DNA from: Varanus komodoensis
Taxonomy: Eukaryota > Chordata > Lepidosauria > Squamata > Varanidae
Reading direction: 5' to 3'
NCBI RefSeq assembly: GCF_004798865.1
Contig: NW_025335941.1
Span: forward strand, 6,283,912-6,347,911
Length of the DNA stretch: 64,000 bases
The notes below the pieces were generated by a model. The model was not told where the DNA came from, ran no database searches, and was given only the letters and a program-made list of their open reading frames with translations. Both the position numbers and the translations under genes were made by a program. Shown here piece by piece: positions 45,315 through 58,369 of this stretch. Position 1 is the stretch's first letter, and every line of letters begins with the position of its first letter.

Positions 45315-48300
45315 AGTAATGAATATAGCAGTGGAGCCATGCTATCCTATTAGACAGGAGCCTGGGCACTAGCAGCCTGTCTGTATGACAGCCTGTGAAC
45401 CTTGAAGGTTGATATGCTAAGGAGGAGAACAGGTTGTTTCTTCGGCTGAAACAACAGAGACCCGTATAAAATCTTTGCATTGTTTGTAACACTTGTAAGG
45501 ACAATCTCAAATGGTATCTTGGCTTCACAGTAATCCTCTTAGGCAGGGATTTATCCAAAGTCAGTAACTGAGCTTTATAGCTATACAAAGATTTGAATTT
45601 GGGTGTCTCATATCCAAGCCAAATGTGGTAGTAGGGATATTCGAGAAAAATCTTGTCTGTCTTTCTCTCTAAAATGTATCATTCCAAGTTACCTGCTAAG
45701 CATGTTTGTGAACTAGCATTAGCAATCCCACATTAATCCTTTTTTGGTTAAAGAAAATTCAGATTCAGTTCCAATTGCTGTGTATGTTTTCAATCCATGC
45801 CTTTTCATCTCCCATGGGTTGGAAGAGGACTAACCATTGCATATATGCATTGATTAAAAATATTTGAAGAGGAACCTTGTTCGTGGAATTACATGAAGAG
45901 CCCTTCCTGTGCAATTATTTAATTCATGCAGTATCTCCGTCTTTTATATTATTGCAATCATAATGTAAAAGAGAATCCTAGTACAATCATACAACCCCAG
46001 TAATAATTCCTTTTTTGCATTTTACTTTAAAATGCATGCATATGTGTTCAAGTGCTCCTAACTCACATCAGCTGAGTCACGTGATTGCTTCAAGTTTCTT
46101 TCTTTTTTCTGGCAATGTGTTAACCAGTGTCCTGATAGCTTGCCAGGGATGGAGAAGGGACAGAGCCGGCCCTCCTGGGATCCCAATCTGATCCTCCATG
46201 GTCCCAATCTAGCCTTCAGTGATTCCCCAGATGGTCACATCTGGCCTGCCCCTTTCCCCAAATGCTTTCCCCCCACTCACCAGTCTTTGTGCAGTTTGTT
46301 ACACGTTCTAAAAGACTGAAAGGCCTTCTCTAAGGCTTAGCTACTGACAATACGAGCTTGAGGCTATGCTATGCTAGCACTGTTCATAGTGTAATAGAGG
46401 GCTAGAGGATGTCCTCTCCAGCACTCTTTCCTTGAGCCAGTCCCCACTCTGGTCCCTGACTCTGCCCTGTGGTCTAGACACCAGATTTAGCCCACCACTC
46501 ACCCACAAACCACACTGACATAAAATGCAAGTTTATTTGAGAGAGGGGAGGGAAAGGGGTCTGTGATACAGAGAGGAAGGAGAAAGAAGCAGGGAAAATA
46601 TAGCAACAGCTTGAAAAAGCATAACAACCCACTCAGCACCACAACTGTCAGGCAGATGGACTTCGTAGTGCACCATCTAAAATAAAACAAGAAGCATACT
46701 CCTGCTGTCATATTATGTATATAGCAGGACTCCTTAGAGTGATGGTCTCGGCTACTAGTCAGGGAAAACAGTGAAGCACCTCCAGGTCCAGAGGGAAACA
46801 AAAGATCTTTTGAAGGGTGTATGGTGGGATGCCCCTCCATCTACCCCACCAGCTCCTGCTCTTCTAGCTGCCAGCCATTTACACTTCAGAAGGTCAGGGC
46901 AATAAGATTTCTTTGGCAGGAACACATCTCTTCCTCGCCTGATAATCTCCATACAAGATCTTCACGACATATATTGCTTGTTTTTTGGTTCCACCCCTTT
47001 GCTGCTACACCTCCATACCTTTGAGCCACTCGCTACCGGGATGAGACAATCCCACTCCATCCCTGAGCATCTCTGAAATAGGCTGAGAGAGGTTTCCTAA
47101 TCCTCTAGGCCATGCACTGTGATGGGTGGGCGGATAAGGGGAACACATGACCCAGAGCAGTTGCCAATCCCATGCATAGTCCAGAAGCTGTTGTGAGATA
47201 TTCTCTGAATTAAAGCAGAATGTGGGGTACAGCAAAACCACAGAATAATAATGAAAAGGAAATGAGGAAGCTGCTCAATACTAAAAGCGCTGAGCCACTT
47301 GGGTTCCCATAGCAAACCAAGAATGCCAGGGTAGCTTCATGGATTTCAGGTTGGAGAGTTGCACTTGAGAGTGAAAGTATGGTTTTTAGCCTTCTTTTAG
47401 GCTTTATAACTTTAGGGGGTGATATTCATGGTTTTTGTTTTTGTTTTTAATCGTCAACATCCATTTATCCTGTGCTGATATTAAAATAGAAGGTTGAAAG
47501 GAAGAGAAATAAGGGTATGGGTTCTTAAGGCTGGGTAGAATTTCAATTAGTATGTAGAAGACATTTATCCATAAGCCTCCCAAACTGTTAGGCTAATCTT
47601 GGCATTCCTTTCACCTGGTGATAATTATTAATTAGAACATGAAAATATAATTAGAAAATGAGAATGGAATTATAAAATGATAAAGTATATACCTGGGCCC
47701 AGTGATAAACAATAATCCCAGACTACAAAGATAATGCACCATAAAGGTTTAATGCTTCCCCTGGTTATTCTAGAGAGGGTTATAACCATAGTAATAAACC
47801 TTCCCTAGCTGAGCTGAGAATAATATGGGCCCAATCTTGTATTGTGCATCCCTTTAAACATTGAGCTGACATAAAATGGAATATAACCAGCACATTAATT
47901 TCCCATCTGTGTAGTGTACATCCTGTTCTGTGGACCAAAACAGGCATTACCTTAAATCTGTATCAAAAAACTATCTTTCTTCATCATGTTAACTTTAGAG
48001 TAGGCACAGGCCATTATGAGTTCTGCCTTCCCCCCACTTTGGGTCCAGCCTGGATCAGGCCCCCTACACCTACTGTAGAGCAAAAATGTGGAAAAAAGTT
48101 GCTACCAGATATGGATCTCAAGCAATGTTCCTATTGGCCCTGTAGTTTTCATATAGTAGTACAGATTAAGAGCAGTAATTTCTGAAGCAGATGTATCCAC
48201 AGAGTCCAGGTGATTATCCTTCACAGAAGAAAGCAATGCAAATGAATCAATTCAAAATCCTAGCCTAGTACTAAAAGCAGGTTTGGAGTGCTGAGCCCTT

Positions 48301-49900
48301 CCTTCAATCAAATCCTTTTGGTGATTTTAGCTTTGACCTTTCCTGATCTGCATAGGTAATGTCAGGTATTTGCAATCCTCAGTTACCGCTGAACTTCCAT
48401 GGGGACATACACAGGAGCTGCTTCAGTTGAATCCAAAGCATGAAGGATTCTTTTCTGGCCCCTGCCAAATGGAGACAAGAGGGTAGCAAACAGCACAGGG
48501 GAAGGCAGCAATTGATTGAGATGTTACATGTTGTACAAATGATGGTTATCTTAGAAACAGTGATGATGGGCAGCAAATGTTTATGTCTTTATCCTGGAGC
48601 AAAGAGAAGAAGGCTGTGATTATGAGAACTCTTCATTATCTGCTGGCATAATATTACCCAGTGCAGTCAAGCGAGTCACCAGGAACCCTCCAAGCCAGTG
48701 CACTTGAGCAACTGACTTCATTTTGCTCCTCTGTGCCTGTTAGAATTCTATTCACATTGAGTCCCAGAATCTTTTCCTTGAACTGTTAGTGTTTGTAATG
48801 CAGACAGAGTGTATATTTTTGCTTGTAGTTTCCGACTTCATGTGTGCCTGGAAGCAAGCAAGAACAGGAATCCATTTGTTACTGAAGGATTTGATGTTGC
48901 TGCTGTGAGTGCAGAAAAGATTCTGTGTTATGTTGTTGTAGAAGGGGAGGGGGTAGCTTGTATCTGGGACCTTGAATTCATTTGTGCCAGCGGTCAATAT
49001 GACACAGCGTTTAAGAATCAGCAAGCTTACTTGAAGTTACTCTTATGCCTGTAAGGATAATGCATTCAAACCCTTCTAGTCTGATGATGATTTTAATTAG
49101 TGCCATCTGGGGAGAAAATGGTACTTCATTAAAATGTGTTTATTGGAAGGTACAGTCTCACAAGACATAAACAGAAACCCAAGACCTCCAATCTCATCTA
49201 TGGAAATTAGGGATAGATGACTCTATCAGTTTTGCTTCCTCCCACATTTCATTCTTTTTAAAATAATAGGTTGTTCCTCTCTTGAATATAAAGAAATTTG
49301 CCAATTTTGGTAAATTCTTATAAAAACAAACTGAAGTGAAATATTAGCCTGCATGAATCAACCAAATCACTACATGACCAGGACCAAGTTGTACCTATTT
49401 GCCATGTGACTATTAAAAATGGGGAATATGTCAGATGAGTTGGCAACTGAATTCAGGATCACAACCTTCCTCAAATGCACAGGAATTCCAAACCAAAGCC
49501 AAGATGTCAAAGTCTTTAGCCTGAAAGGACAAATCTGTCTATTTGGTTTCTACCCCATTCATTTTTGTAATCTCAAGTTCTTTCTATTCTGAATATGAAA
49601 AAAAATCCCAATTGTGTCAAATTCTTATCAAAACCAACTGAAAGGAAATTCTCACTCATCCCTAAGCTATTACACAGACTCATTTTATGGACAAACCCTT
49701 GTAATTCAACATATGAAAGGAATAAAAGATCTACTCCTACGTGTGTTTCTTCTCCATCTAGCGATCTCAGGGGGAGGCATCACTCATTCTTATTGAGCAC
49801 ACTCCTACTGTTTTCAGTGCTTTTGGCATTTCCTCTGCACCCCCCATCAATCAAGCTTCTGACATACACAGGCATATGTGTTGTATTCTGAGAAAACTAA
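45315..49900 (+). other. Intergenic, nothing recognised
   Basis: Mixed composition, with a somewhat higher G+C segment at about 46.1-47.3 kb. No family, exon or RNA could be assigned. Open frames are short and lack domains. Confidence 0.5.
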
Positions 49901-49905
49901 CACCA

Positions 49906-49947
49906 AATCCCTCTGAACCCTATCAGAATCCCTCTGAACCCTATCAG
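49906..49947 (+). repeat. 21-bp direct repeat, two exact copies
   Basis: A 21-bp unit beginning AATCCCTCTGAACCCTATCA is repeated immediately (49906-49926, 49927-49947), followed by a partial third copy (TTCCCTCTGAA). Confidence 0.9.
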
Positions 49948-49954
49948 AATATTC

Positions 49955-50735
49955 CCTCTGAAAAAGCACTTGTAATGATGATCACTGAATGGCAGCTGGA
50001 AAGGAAAGACTTTCTGTAGTGTACAATAAAAAGGGATGTAATGATGGAAGAATCCTCTTATACCCTTATGCAGTGTGTAGAAGAACCTTTGCAGCTCCAA
50101 GACCTGGTCATGCCTTTACTGCCTGATGCAGCATAATCGTGTGACACCCAACTTGGTATAACACGGCAAGCAATTTTCCCTTTCCACACCTGTGCATCCA
50201 ACAACTAAGAGCTGCCAGGAGATAGGTACCTGTGCTGGGCAAATGCACATATTGGAGCCTAGTGTGATCTGAATCCCACAGGGAGAAAAGTGGCTGTAGA
50301 AGAGATGTATATCAGGATAATAGGTGGGGAGTGGGTGAGGTACTTGCCCATCAATTGTCAATTCTTAACCCCTCCCCCAACTGCTGTTATATTTATTATG
50401 AAAAATTGTAGCACAGCAATGTGCATTCTTTTGGACATGCTGCTGGAGAATGTGAACCAAGTGTATTTTCCTGGCAGACTTTGTCTGTGGAGGAGGACAT
50501 TGCCATGTCTACTGAGAGCACTCTAGTCCACCAAAGCTTGTGCCACAACAACTTGGATCAACTTTAAAGTTGCATGTGTCTCCTTTTTGCATGGTCAGTG
50601 ATGTCCTCAACATCACAGTGTAATCCCAGAAACCTATATCTGAATGGCATCCAATAAGTTATAGGGAAAAAAACAATCTAGCATTTGGTGGTTGGTCTTC
50701 TTACAAATGCTTGCATATTATAGCAAGCAGTGCTG
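49955..50735 (+). other. Intergenic, nothing recognised
   Basis: No gene or repeat call possible. Confidence 0.5.
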
Positions 50736-50736
50736 G

Positions 50737-50777
50737 GAAAGGGAAGGGAAGGGAAGGGAAGGGAAGGGAAGGGAAGG
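50737..50777 (+). repeat. (GGGAA)n microsatellite
   Basis: About 8 pentamer units, each with a GGG run, so the tract also fits a G-quadruplex pattern. Confidence 0.92.
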
Positions 50778-50779
50778 TT

Positions 50780-51395
50780 TTTACTTCAGTTTGGGGGTGT
50801 TCTTTGCTTTTGTATGTTTGTTTTAAGAATAGGGAGAAGTGAGAAATCACTCTGTCTCCAATCCAGATTGAATGTCGTGTTGATTTTCGTTGCTCTTTAG
50901 CAGACAGAGAGGTGGAACTGTGAAATATTCCTTTTAGTAAGTTCGAGAGCCCCATCCCCTGTTATTTTAAATGGACTGCTATTTTATAGAGCAGCAGCAC
51001 AGGGCTGTCAAAGAATCTGAAGTTCATTAACTGCAGTCTCAGTATGGCATAGCATGTACAAGAAAACCCCTATTATCCAATGGAAAGAAGAAAATGCCAG
51101 CAGTGTGACTGAGCACTTTTTAGAAGTGTAGCTTTCAGAGGTTACAGCAGCCACCAAATAAAAGAAAAATGTATGTGATGAAGGGGGAAATCATGAAAAT
51201 CCTTCATTCTACTCATAGTCCTTGGACCCAGTGGGTCTGCCTATGAAAGAAATGGAGGAACACTGAGAAAACATCAAAGATGCCCCCCATCACAACTGTG
51301 CTCTATCCTAATGACTGCTGAAACCACAGGGAATAAAATATTTCCTTTAATTCTCAACCCCAGTGAAAGACAATGACCTTCTTTCCATCATCATT
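50780..51395 (+). other. Intergenic, nothing recognised
   Basis: AT-rich, no feature. Confidence 0.5.
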
Positions 51396-51397
51396 GG

Positions 51398-51408
51398 TCT
51401 CTCTCTCT

Positions 51409-51455
<47 letters not shown>
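51398..51455 (+). repeat. (CT)n then (AC)n compound microsatellite
   Basis: About 12 CT units, a short joint and about 15 AC units. Confidence 0.93.
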
Positions 51456-51458
<3 letters not shown>

Positions 51459-51459
51459 G

Positions 51460-54055
51460 GGAGGGGGTGGAGGGAGATCAAGAAAGAGAGAATAACAGAA
51501 AGTCCACAAGAGTTTTTATTTCTACAAGCTACAACACGTTTATATTCAGTTGTTAGCATCAGCATCTTTCCTGCTCATTTTTGACCCTGGAACTGGGTAG
51601 CATATGCAGACGCACACAAGAAACAGACGTCTCTGTGGTAATCTGTTTGTTTTGACATTTGTTTGGTTATGGAAGAAATTGTGTATTTGTTGCTCTGTCC
51701 TGTTGCAAATCTTCCTGAAAGTAGCAAGCAGAGGAAACAAGGTTTTATTTAGGTAAGTTTTTATTTATGTATTTGGAAAGGTGAGAAATCATTTTGTTCC
51801 CAATCCAGAACAAATTGTGCTTTCTTGCTGTCAACTATTTGGTCTGGGTAAATGTCCACATGCATTTATCAAGTTCAGTGGGGAACAGATGAGCACTGCA
51901 GTGTGCAAATGTGGGTGAATGTGCCTTGTTGGGCGAGGACCCTTACACCGGTCACCTCAAAGAACAATTAAATACTGGATAACAGGACATCGGATGTCTT
52001 ATCCAGCATTTACAGACTGAGGTCTCCCTGTGGTGTGATGCTGATATTTCCCAGCTGATAGCCTTCTCATTCTGGGCATCCAAAGCCATTTGAAAACCTC
52101 ATTATCTGCATCTTTGTGGTCAGCAAGATCTGCCCTCTGTCCCAGGAGAATTGGTGTTTGTCCATTGATGGCTCATGGACTGTCCTTGTCATTTGGGATT
52201 ATCCAAATGGGAGAAAGCAAGTGAGTCAATTGACCAAAACACAAACTCTGAATAGCCTTCCGTCATGCCGTCACCATGCAGAATGGCCTTGAAAAGCACC
52301 GGTAGACAGAAGCATGGGAAGTGAATAAAGGAAAACTTGGTCAGATGAGTAATATTAATGTTTATTTTTACATCATGGGATTACAACCTTCACATCAGTG
52401 AAGCCGCACTAATATGCAAACTGTTTTAAAGGTGCCTTAAGAGATGAATTGGGCACAGTAGTATCATATCCACACCCTTGCTACTGTGAATGAATTAAAA
52501 CTTGCCTCTGGCAATCATTCTAGGTTGTTTGAGCTCTTACATTTATTTCTTGTTTTTCCAGAAGTAATAATTTCATTTCCTCAGTAGTTTTTGCTTGCCT
52601 TCTAGATGGTGATCCTCCTCCAATGTTTTTCCTCAAAGCAAATTCCACAGCTAATGGAGACAAAGTACTTTGAAGCTCAACAAACAGTACTTGTAGCTCA
52701 ATCAGCAGTTTCATTTGACAGGATATGCCTGTTACTTGGCTATACCACTTGAAAGTGCAGGTGGGGACTGGACATTAACATGCTTGCCATTCTCCAAGCA
52801 ATAAAACCAACATGCCAATCAGGAAGAACTTTCTAGCCTAGACTTTATTTGTCAAGCTAGTCTGGACTAGGCGGATGGGGGCTGTTTGTTTTTAACATGA
52901 AAGAACATTCAAGCATTTGATAGTCCACATGCAGTATGAAATCATACAACCTGGCAACAGTCTTCATGATCATGTTTTTGCTTTTGAGACTGCAGACAAG
53001 ACAAGAGAGATCATGTTTTTCCCACTGAGTTAAATTACACATGATGTACACACTCATTTTTCCTAGCCCCACCTTTGACTCTGGTCAATTTGGTTATTAG
53101 ACAATGCACTTGTTTAGAAACATTCCACTTGGCTCCAATCATGGTAGCTGCATATATAGTCCTCATCTGGATGCAGTATATCCAAGCAGACCAAGTGTTG
53201 GCAGGACCAAGTGTATCAGCAATACCTTCTGAAAAGACAAACACATGTAAATGTTCCATTGATGTATCTAAAATAATCAAAAACATGGGATCCCACCACT
53301 CTAACAGAAAGAAATAGGAGGATGGCCAAAGTGCAAAAGCAGATCAATCCATTATTGTCCTACAAAGTAAATAAGGAGCCTTTGTTATTGAACGGCTCCA
53401 TGTTAGAAACAGACAGGACAAGTGAAATTTAGATTCAGCATGACATAAAAGAAGTTGCAAGCCTTGCAATTTTTCACTGTAAAAATGGTTAAATGTTATT
53501 AAAATTGATATTGCTCCATATATAACCTATGTATTTGAAACTTGCTGACAATATTTCACATAAATAGTTCATTTAGATTAATCAGAACTTTAGGATTTTT
53601 TATGGGGTCCTCAGGATAGGCTGTGGATTGCTTGTTCAAAATTACAGTTACCATTCCAGAAAGGGAGATATAATTTTCTGAACGTATCTTTATACCTTGT
53701 GATATTCATCTGATCACATGGCATGAGATGAACCATTAATACCACTTACTTGATTCATGGCCAGCTGAGCTCAGCAAGAGTCAATTTGGATGGTCCCTGT
53801 GCTGCTTACTTTTTCTATAAGTCTTCTTTAAAGCTACAGCTCACACTGGCTGCAAGGGCAAACTCAGGTTTTCCCCATCATCACATAATGTTTCCAAGAT
53901 TGGAGCTGGGACCCTGAGCAATCCTATGGCTGTCTAGATTCTAACATGCATAGCTTGTGCTGTAAGAGTACTTTCACAAACTTCATTGTAAATTATGCAC
54001 CATAATGCTTTTAATACGTGTCCTCTTATCAAGGACACAAGGCATGTTTGAGAGA
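51460..54055 (+). other. Intergenic, nothing firm
   Basis: A minus-strand open frame at 52520-52714 has a charged, helix-like reading (TTEEMKLLLLEKQEI), with a GGGSPS stretch before it, that faintly recalls transposon-derived proteins. It is too short to call. Otherwise nothing is recognised. Confidence 0.45.
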
Positions 54056-54059
54056 GATA

Positions 54060-54105
54060 CCCTCCCTCCCTCCCTTCCTCCATTCCTTCCTTCCTTCCTT
54101 TTCCC
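54060..54105 (+). repeat. (CCCT)n/(CCTT)n pyrimidine-rich microsatellite
   Basis: Imperfect tetramer runs, fully pyrimidine on the plus strand for about 45 bp except one A. Confidence 0.85.
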
Positions 54106-54109
54106 TGTT

Positions 54110-56490
54110 CTTTCCAGTTAGCTTAGGAAAGATTTTTTTTTCTTTTTGATAGTATTATAATGTTCAACCATCTGATCTTTAAAAACTAACAGAATTACAC
54201 ACATGTGCATAAGCATATTTTTTCTGGCTTCCCAGTCAATGTTCGTTCCTGTTCTTCAAACTGTTATAAGCTTTATGACAGTAATAGTCACTCAGCTAAT
54301 CTTTGGAATGTATACCACCAAAAGACAAATGGAAAGTTTCATTAACATTCAAGAAAAACTGCTTTTGTCCATTTCTAATAAAACATTTTAAAGGTTTTTT
54401 ATTTGCCTAAGAATTCTCCCCTCCCTCCCATAGAGATGTGTAATTTCAATGTGTAAAGCATAATTTAGCCAAACAGGACAGATTTATGCCATGTTTTTAC
54501 TTTGGGTGGATCATATATATATATTATCTCTCCCAAGCATATAAACATGGTCTAGCTTTGCATAATTAAAAACAATAGCATGGTTTACTCTGACTGAAAA
54601 GTTAGCGGGTCAAATAAAGTAGCATTTCTGTATTGGCTCAGAATGATCCTATGGTCATATTAGTGAGATCATGTGAATCAAAGTTTGACATGGCAGATTT
54701 GTGTACTCCTCTTTTCCTAAGCTGAAATAAACCAAAATGTATTCAATTTTTTAAAGTATTTCCAAAATTGCTGCTGCAACACAGATACTGAAGAGTAGAA
54801 ACACAGCTAGCCTAAATCATAAAAGGCCTCTGCAAAAGGTTAATTTGATGAGATACTGCTGGAAGTTTAGCACAACTGTTGACTGCTTCTTGGCAGGACT
54901 TGTGGAAAAGCCACTGATACCTTGTAGAAAATTGCAGAATCAGAGGCTTTTAAAATGCTATAGCTTTTCAAAGTCACAGCACAATGACTCCTTCCTTTTG
55001 CTGGAGCTTGATTTGAAGAGTTGCTAGATTGGTTGAGATTTTTTTCAGATCCAGTTCATGTGAGCTAAGGGAAACTCACCCACCTCTATTCCAGCTGGCA
55101 CATCAGCCTAAGCTGGCCAGAGTTTGCCAGGCTGGGCACAGGTTCCCATGCATGTTATCTACAAATGCCATATATGGTGCATACATAGATGCTATCCACA
55201 TAATACATTCTGTTTAGATCTCTGTAATGCTGAGGTCTCCAGTGTGGAGCATGTAGGCCACTGTGTTTACAGACATGTCTCTGGGCACATACCAGACTCC
55301 CTGCCACCCCGATGTTTATTTTATTTTAAAAGATTTCCCCCTCCCCTCCCCTCTCCTTTCTGAGGCATGCTGCAAAGCAAAGCATTGGTCTGCATTGCCG
55401 TTTTCATTTTCAAGCATGTCACTCAATCTCATATGCCATTTCTGGCCAGGTAAACTCTGAACCTTATAAGAGTGTGTGCAGAATACTGTGGGTTTCTTGC
55501 ATTTGTTGTTGGGTACATTACTTTGCTTTTAGCCCGACCAGTTTGCCTTCTAGGGGAAAAAATGGTTTTCTGACCATCCATGCTCATCATGGTAGCCATT
55601 TTGTGAGTGGCATCACCACTGATGAAAGCTATTTTGTGCTCTCACAAAATGAGACTCATGCAAAAGTAAACTTGTGCTCACACCTGCCATAAAGCTTTAC
55701 ATGTGAGGTGTGACAACCCTTGAGAAACTCAGTTGGTTCAACTCAGAATATATTGTGGCTGCACCAATTTCCAGTCCATTATGGGCATAGCTCATAGTAA
55801 GGTCTGGAACTTTCAAGCCTATACTGGTTAATGCTGTTGTCTGTCAAAGAGTGCATGTCATATAAACCTCTCTGAATGTTGCAAGATCGCCATACTCTTA
55901 ATAAAGTTATACTAAGAAACAGAAGAGAAAATAATGATCTTCACTTAATTTACTCTAGATATCAATGGGCATACCAAACATTTCTAATTAAATTAATGGG
56001 CATTTATTTCTATTAATTAAATAAGAAATGCATGGTGTGGCCACCCCCACATGCCCCTTAGCTGTGCACCCAATTAGCTCTTAATCACATCTTCCTTCAG
56101 CGGGAAACAGAAACAAGCTAGCTGAAATATTTGGGATGTTGAAGGACTTTGTTCAATCAACATTTTTAAATGAGTCAAACTAGTTCTGAGTTCTCCTATC
56201 AATGCAAACATTGGAATGCAGTTGTTTTTAAGTTTCTTCGCTTCTCTGAGTCTGTGATACAGTTCCCAGCTCAAAGAAGGTACCAAAATGTTAATATTCA
56301 TTTTTTTAAAACCCCAAAATGTTGTAGAAGTGGCATAAAGGACTTATAAATGAAGACAGGCATACTGCCACTTGAAAGAGACTTACCCAGCTAACTGTAT
56401 AAAGTATTGTTCGAAAAGCAGTTGTAAGAAATCTAGAAAGACTGCTCTCTTGCAGCCTGGATAATCAAGGGAAACATAATTTTCCATGAT
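54110..56490 (+). other. Intergenic, nothing recognised
   Basis: A short AT run near 54514-54525 and a C-rich patch near 55337-55360 are the only simple features. No coding exon is identified. Confidence 0.5.
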
Positions 56491-56491
56491 A

Positions 56492-56519
56492 ATAAAATAA
56501 AATAAAATAAAATAAAATA
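56492..56519 (+). repeat. (AAAAT)n microsatellite
   Basis: Six AAAAT/ATAAA units. It may be the tail of a lost retroposon. Confidence 0.9.
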
Positions 56520-56929
56520 GATGCACGCCAGAACATGCATTCCTTTGTGGTGCATAGGTGTTATTGGCAGACAAATCAGTGGGAAAAATGTTGCCTGAAG
56601 GAAGGAAGTTTGAAAGCAATTGGAGTATGCAATGCTATCACTTCAGTTATTGCAAAGTGTGGCCAGTGGTTATATTTTCTTTCAAAACTTTTGTGTGTTG
56701 TGCTCTTATGAAACTGAACTTGAAACCTCCAGCACTGGAATGAATAATAGTGTAGAATGTGCTGTGAGAGAACTGGTGAGAGAAATAAGAATGGAAGCTG
56801 GGTTATAACACTAGGGAAAGCTCATGAGGCTGTCAATGACCACAAAAGATCCAAAAGTGCACAAGTGGTTCTATTTCAGCATCAGAGTTTCAGAGCAGCT
56901 TTGTGGCTCGTGTATTCTGAGAAGTTTTT

Positions 56930-57434
56930 TTTTTAATTTTATTAAAATTTTAAACTAATACTAAAAAACATCAAACATCACATACATCGGATTTACTGGG
57001 TCAACCCCCTACTACATGTTTTTTTAACATTCTATAGTCAAATTCAAATCAGTTTATAATAATTTGAAAACATCTCTAAGTTTACGCCAAGTCCCGTTTC
57101 TCCAGCCAGCTATAGAAAGAATCCCAAGTTTGATGGAAGTCAGTGTCCTGTTTCTCCTTCAATGATAAAGTCAATCTATCCATTTCTGTGCAATCCAAGA
57201 TCTTTCTTACAATCAATCCATCGGTGGGTAGCTCCTCAGTTTTCATATATTGAGCAAATGCAATCCTCGCCGCTGTGATTAGGTGTAACATCAAATACAT
57301 TTCCTGTCTGTTAATGTCTTCCGGTATGATGCCTAACAAGAAAACTTCAGGTTTAAAAGCAAAGGGTTTTTGTAATATTTCCTCCATCCATCTATGTATT
57401 TTAATCCAATACTTTTTCGCATTATCACAAGTCC
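56930..57434 (-). mobile_element. 5'-truncated L1 LINE with target-site duplication
   Basis: An insertion of about 505 bp on the minus strand. The poly-A end (plus-strand T-run) is at the left. An open frame downstream of the truncation reads like the L1 ORF2 C-terminus: KKYWIKIHRWMEEILQ, then PEVFLLGIIPED, LITAARIAFAQYMK and WDSFYSWLEKRDLA before the stop at 57082-57084, with an AT-rich 3' UTR after it. It is flanked by TCTGAGAAGTTTTT at 56916-56929 and again at 57435-57448, an exact 14-bp duplication. The frame of about 115 L1 codons is unbroken, so the insertion is fairly young. Confidence 0.92.
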
Positions 57435-57449
57435 TCTGAGAAGTTTTTA

Positions 57450-58235
57450 TATGCATATGACAGGAGGCAAAACTCTTCAAAGATGCAAACAATTCCAGAT
57501 TCCCAACACTAGATTAACACTACAACCATGTGTTAAAAGTAATAGCGCTGCTCATATTTGACCGTTTTCACTCAAATGAAACAGTGAGATTATACCCAAT
57601 CTGATGAGAAGGCTTTTGCTGGCGACATTATAGCGAGACATCATATTAGATGGGTCAGATTTAAGAGCAACCTTTAATAGGACATGCTGGTAACAAGGGG
57701 AAGTGGCTGAAATTTTTATAACAGCCATTCAGCACTCTTCCTGAATGCTGCAAGTAAGAGAACTTATAGAAGAATTAATAAGAGATAATAGGACAGTTGA
57801 AGACACAAGGGAACCAGTGTGTCAGCTCATCTTCCGTATGTCCAGATCATGCACTAATGAAAGTTGTAACTCCAGAGTGCAAAAAACCATAAAGGCTGAG
57901 TGATACAATTTATATGGCCACAGCAAAGGAATCACAAATTATGCTGATAAAAATGGGTACGAGGGGATTCACCAAGAAAGAAGCATCTGGATTGGACTCA
58001 CATTAGGTTCATGAACAGAAAGAGGTCATCTCATCTCATCAATCGGAAAAGTTTAAAGTTAGCGAGGCAAGAAGGCAAATAAAGAGCCCAGGCAAACCTT
58101 AAGTAGAAACATCACGCATTATTGAAAAGAAGTAATCAGCTGATGTCTTCATGGTTCACTCATGTGAAATGCATTTGTTTCCCCCTCTTTGTACCAAACT
58201 TGGCTCCTGTCAAAGTAGCCTTTTCAAATAGCCTT
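57450..58235 (+). other. Intergenic, nothing recognised
   Basis: No gene or named repeat. Confidence 0.5.
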
Positions 58236-58239
58236 TCCA

Positions 58240-58365
58240 GCCTAGCGTCCTTAGAAGTGTTGGACTAAAGCTTCTTTTTCTCCATGCAGGATGGCCATGG
58301 CCAAAACATCTGGGGATGATGGGAGCTATAGTTCAACACACTCAGAGAGCACCAGCCTGCTTTTG
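58240..58365. repeat. Palindromic non-autonomous DNA element, worn copy
   Basis: AGAAGTGTTGGACTAAAGCT at the left and CAAAACATCTGGGGATGATG then GGGAGCTATAGTTCAACACA at the right: a diverged copy of the family at 61999-62117. A half-copy is at about 59108-59175 (CTGGGAGTTTTGGTCCAAAT). Confidence 0.55.
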
Positions 58366-58369
58366 CACA

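Noticed and set aside
46130-47350. Higher G+C segment considered as an unknown gene or retroelement
   Set aside because: Frames are short on all strands, with no motif or terminal repeat that I could support.
52520-52714. Possible transposon-derived helix-like protein fragment
   Set aside because: Only 64 codons with a faint charged helix. Not enough to name a family.
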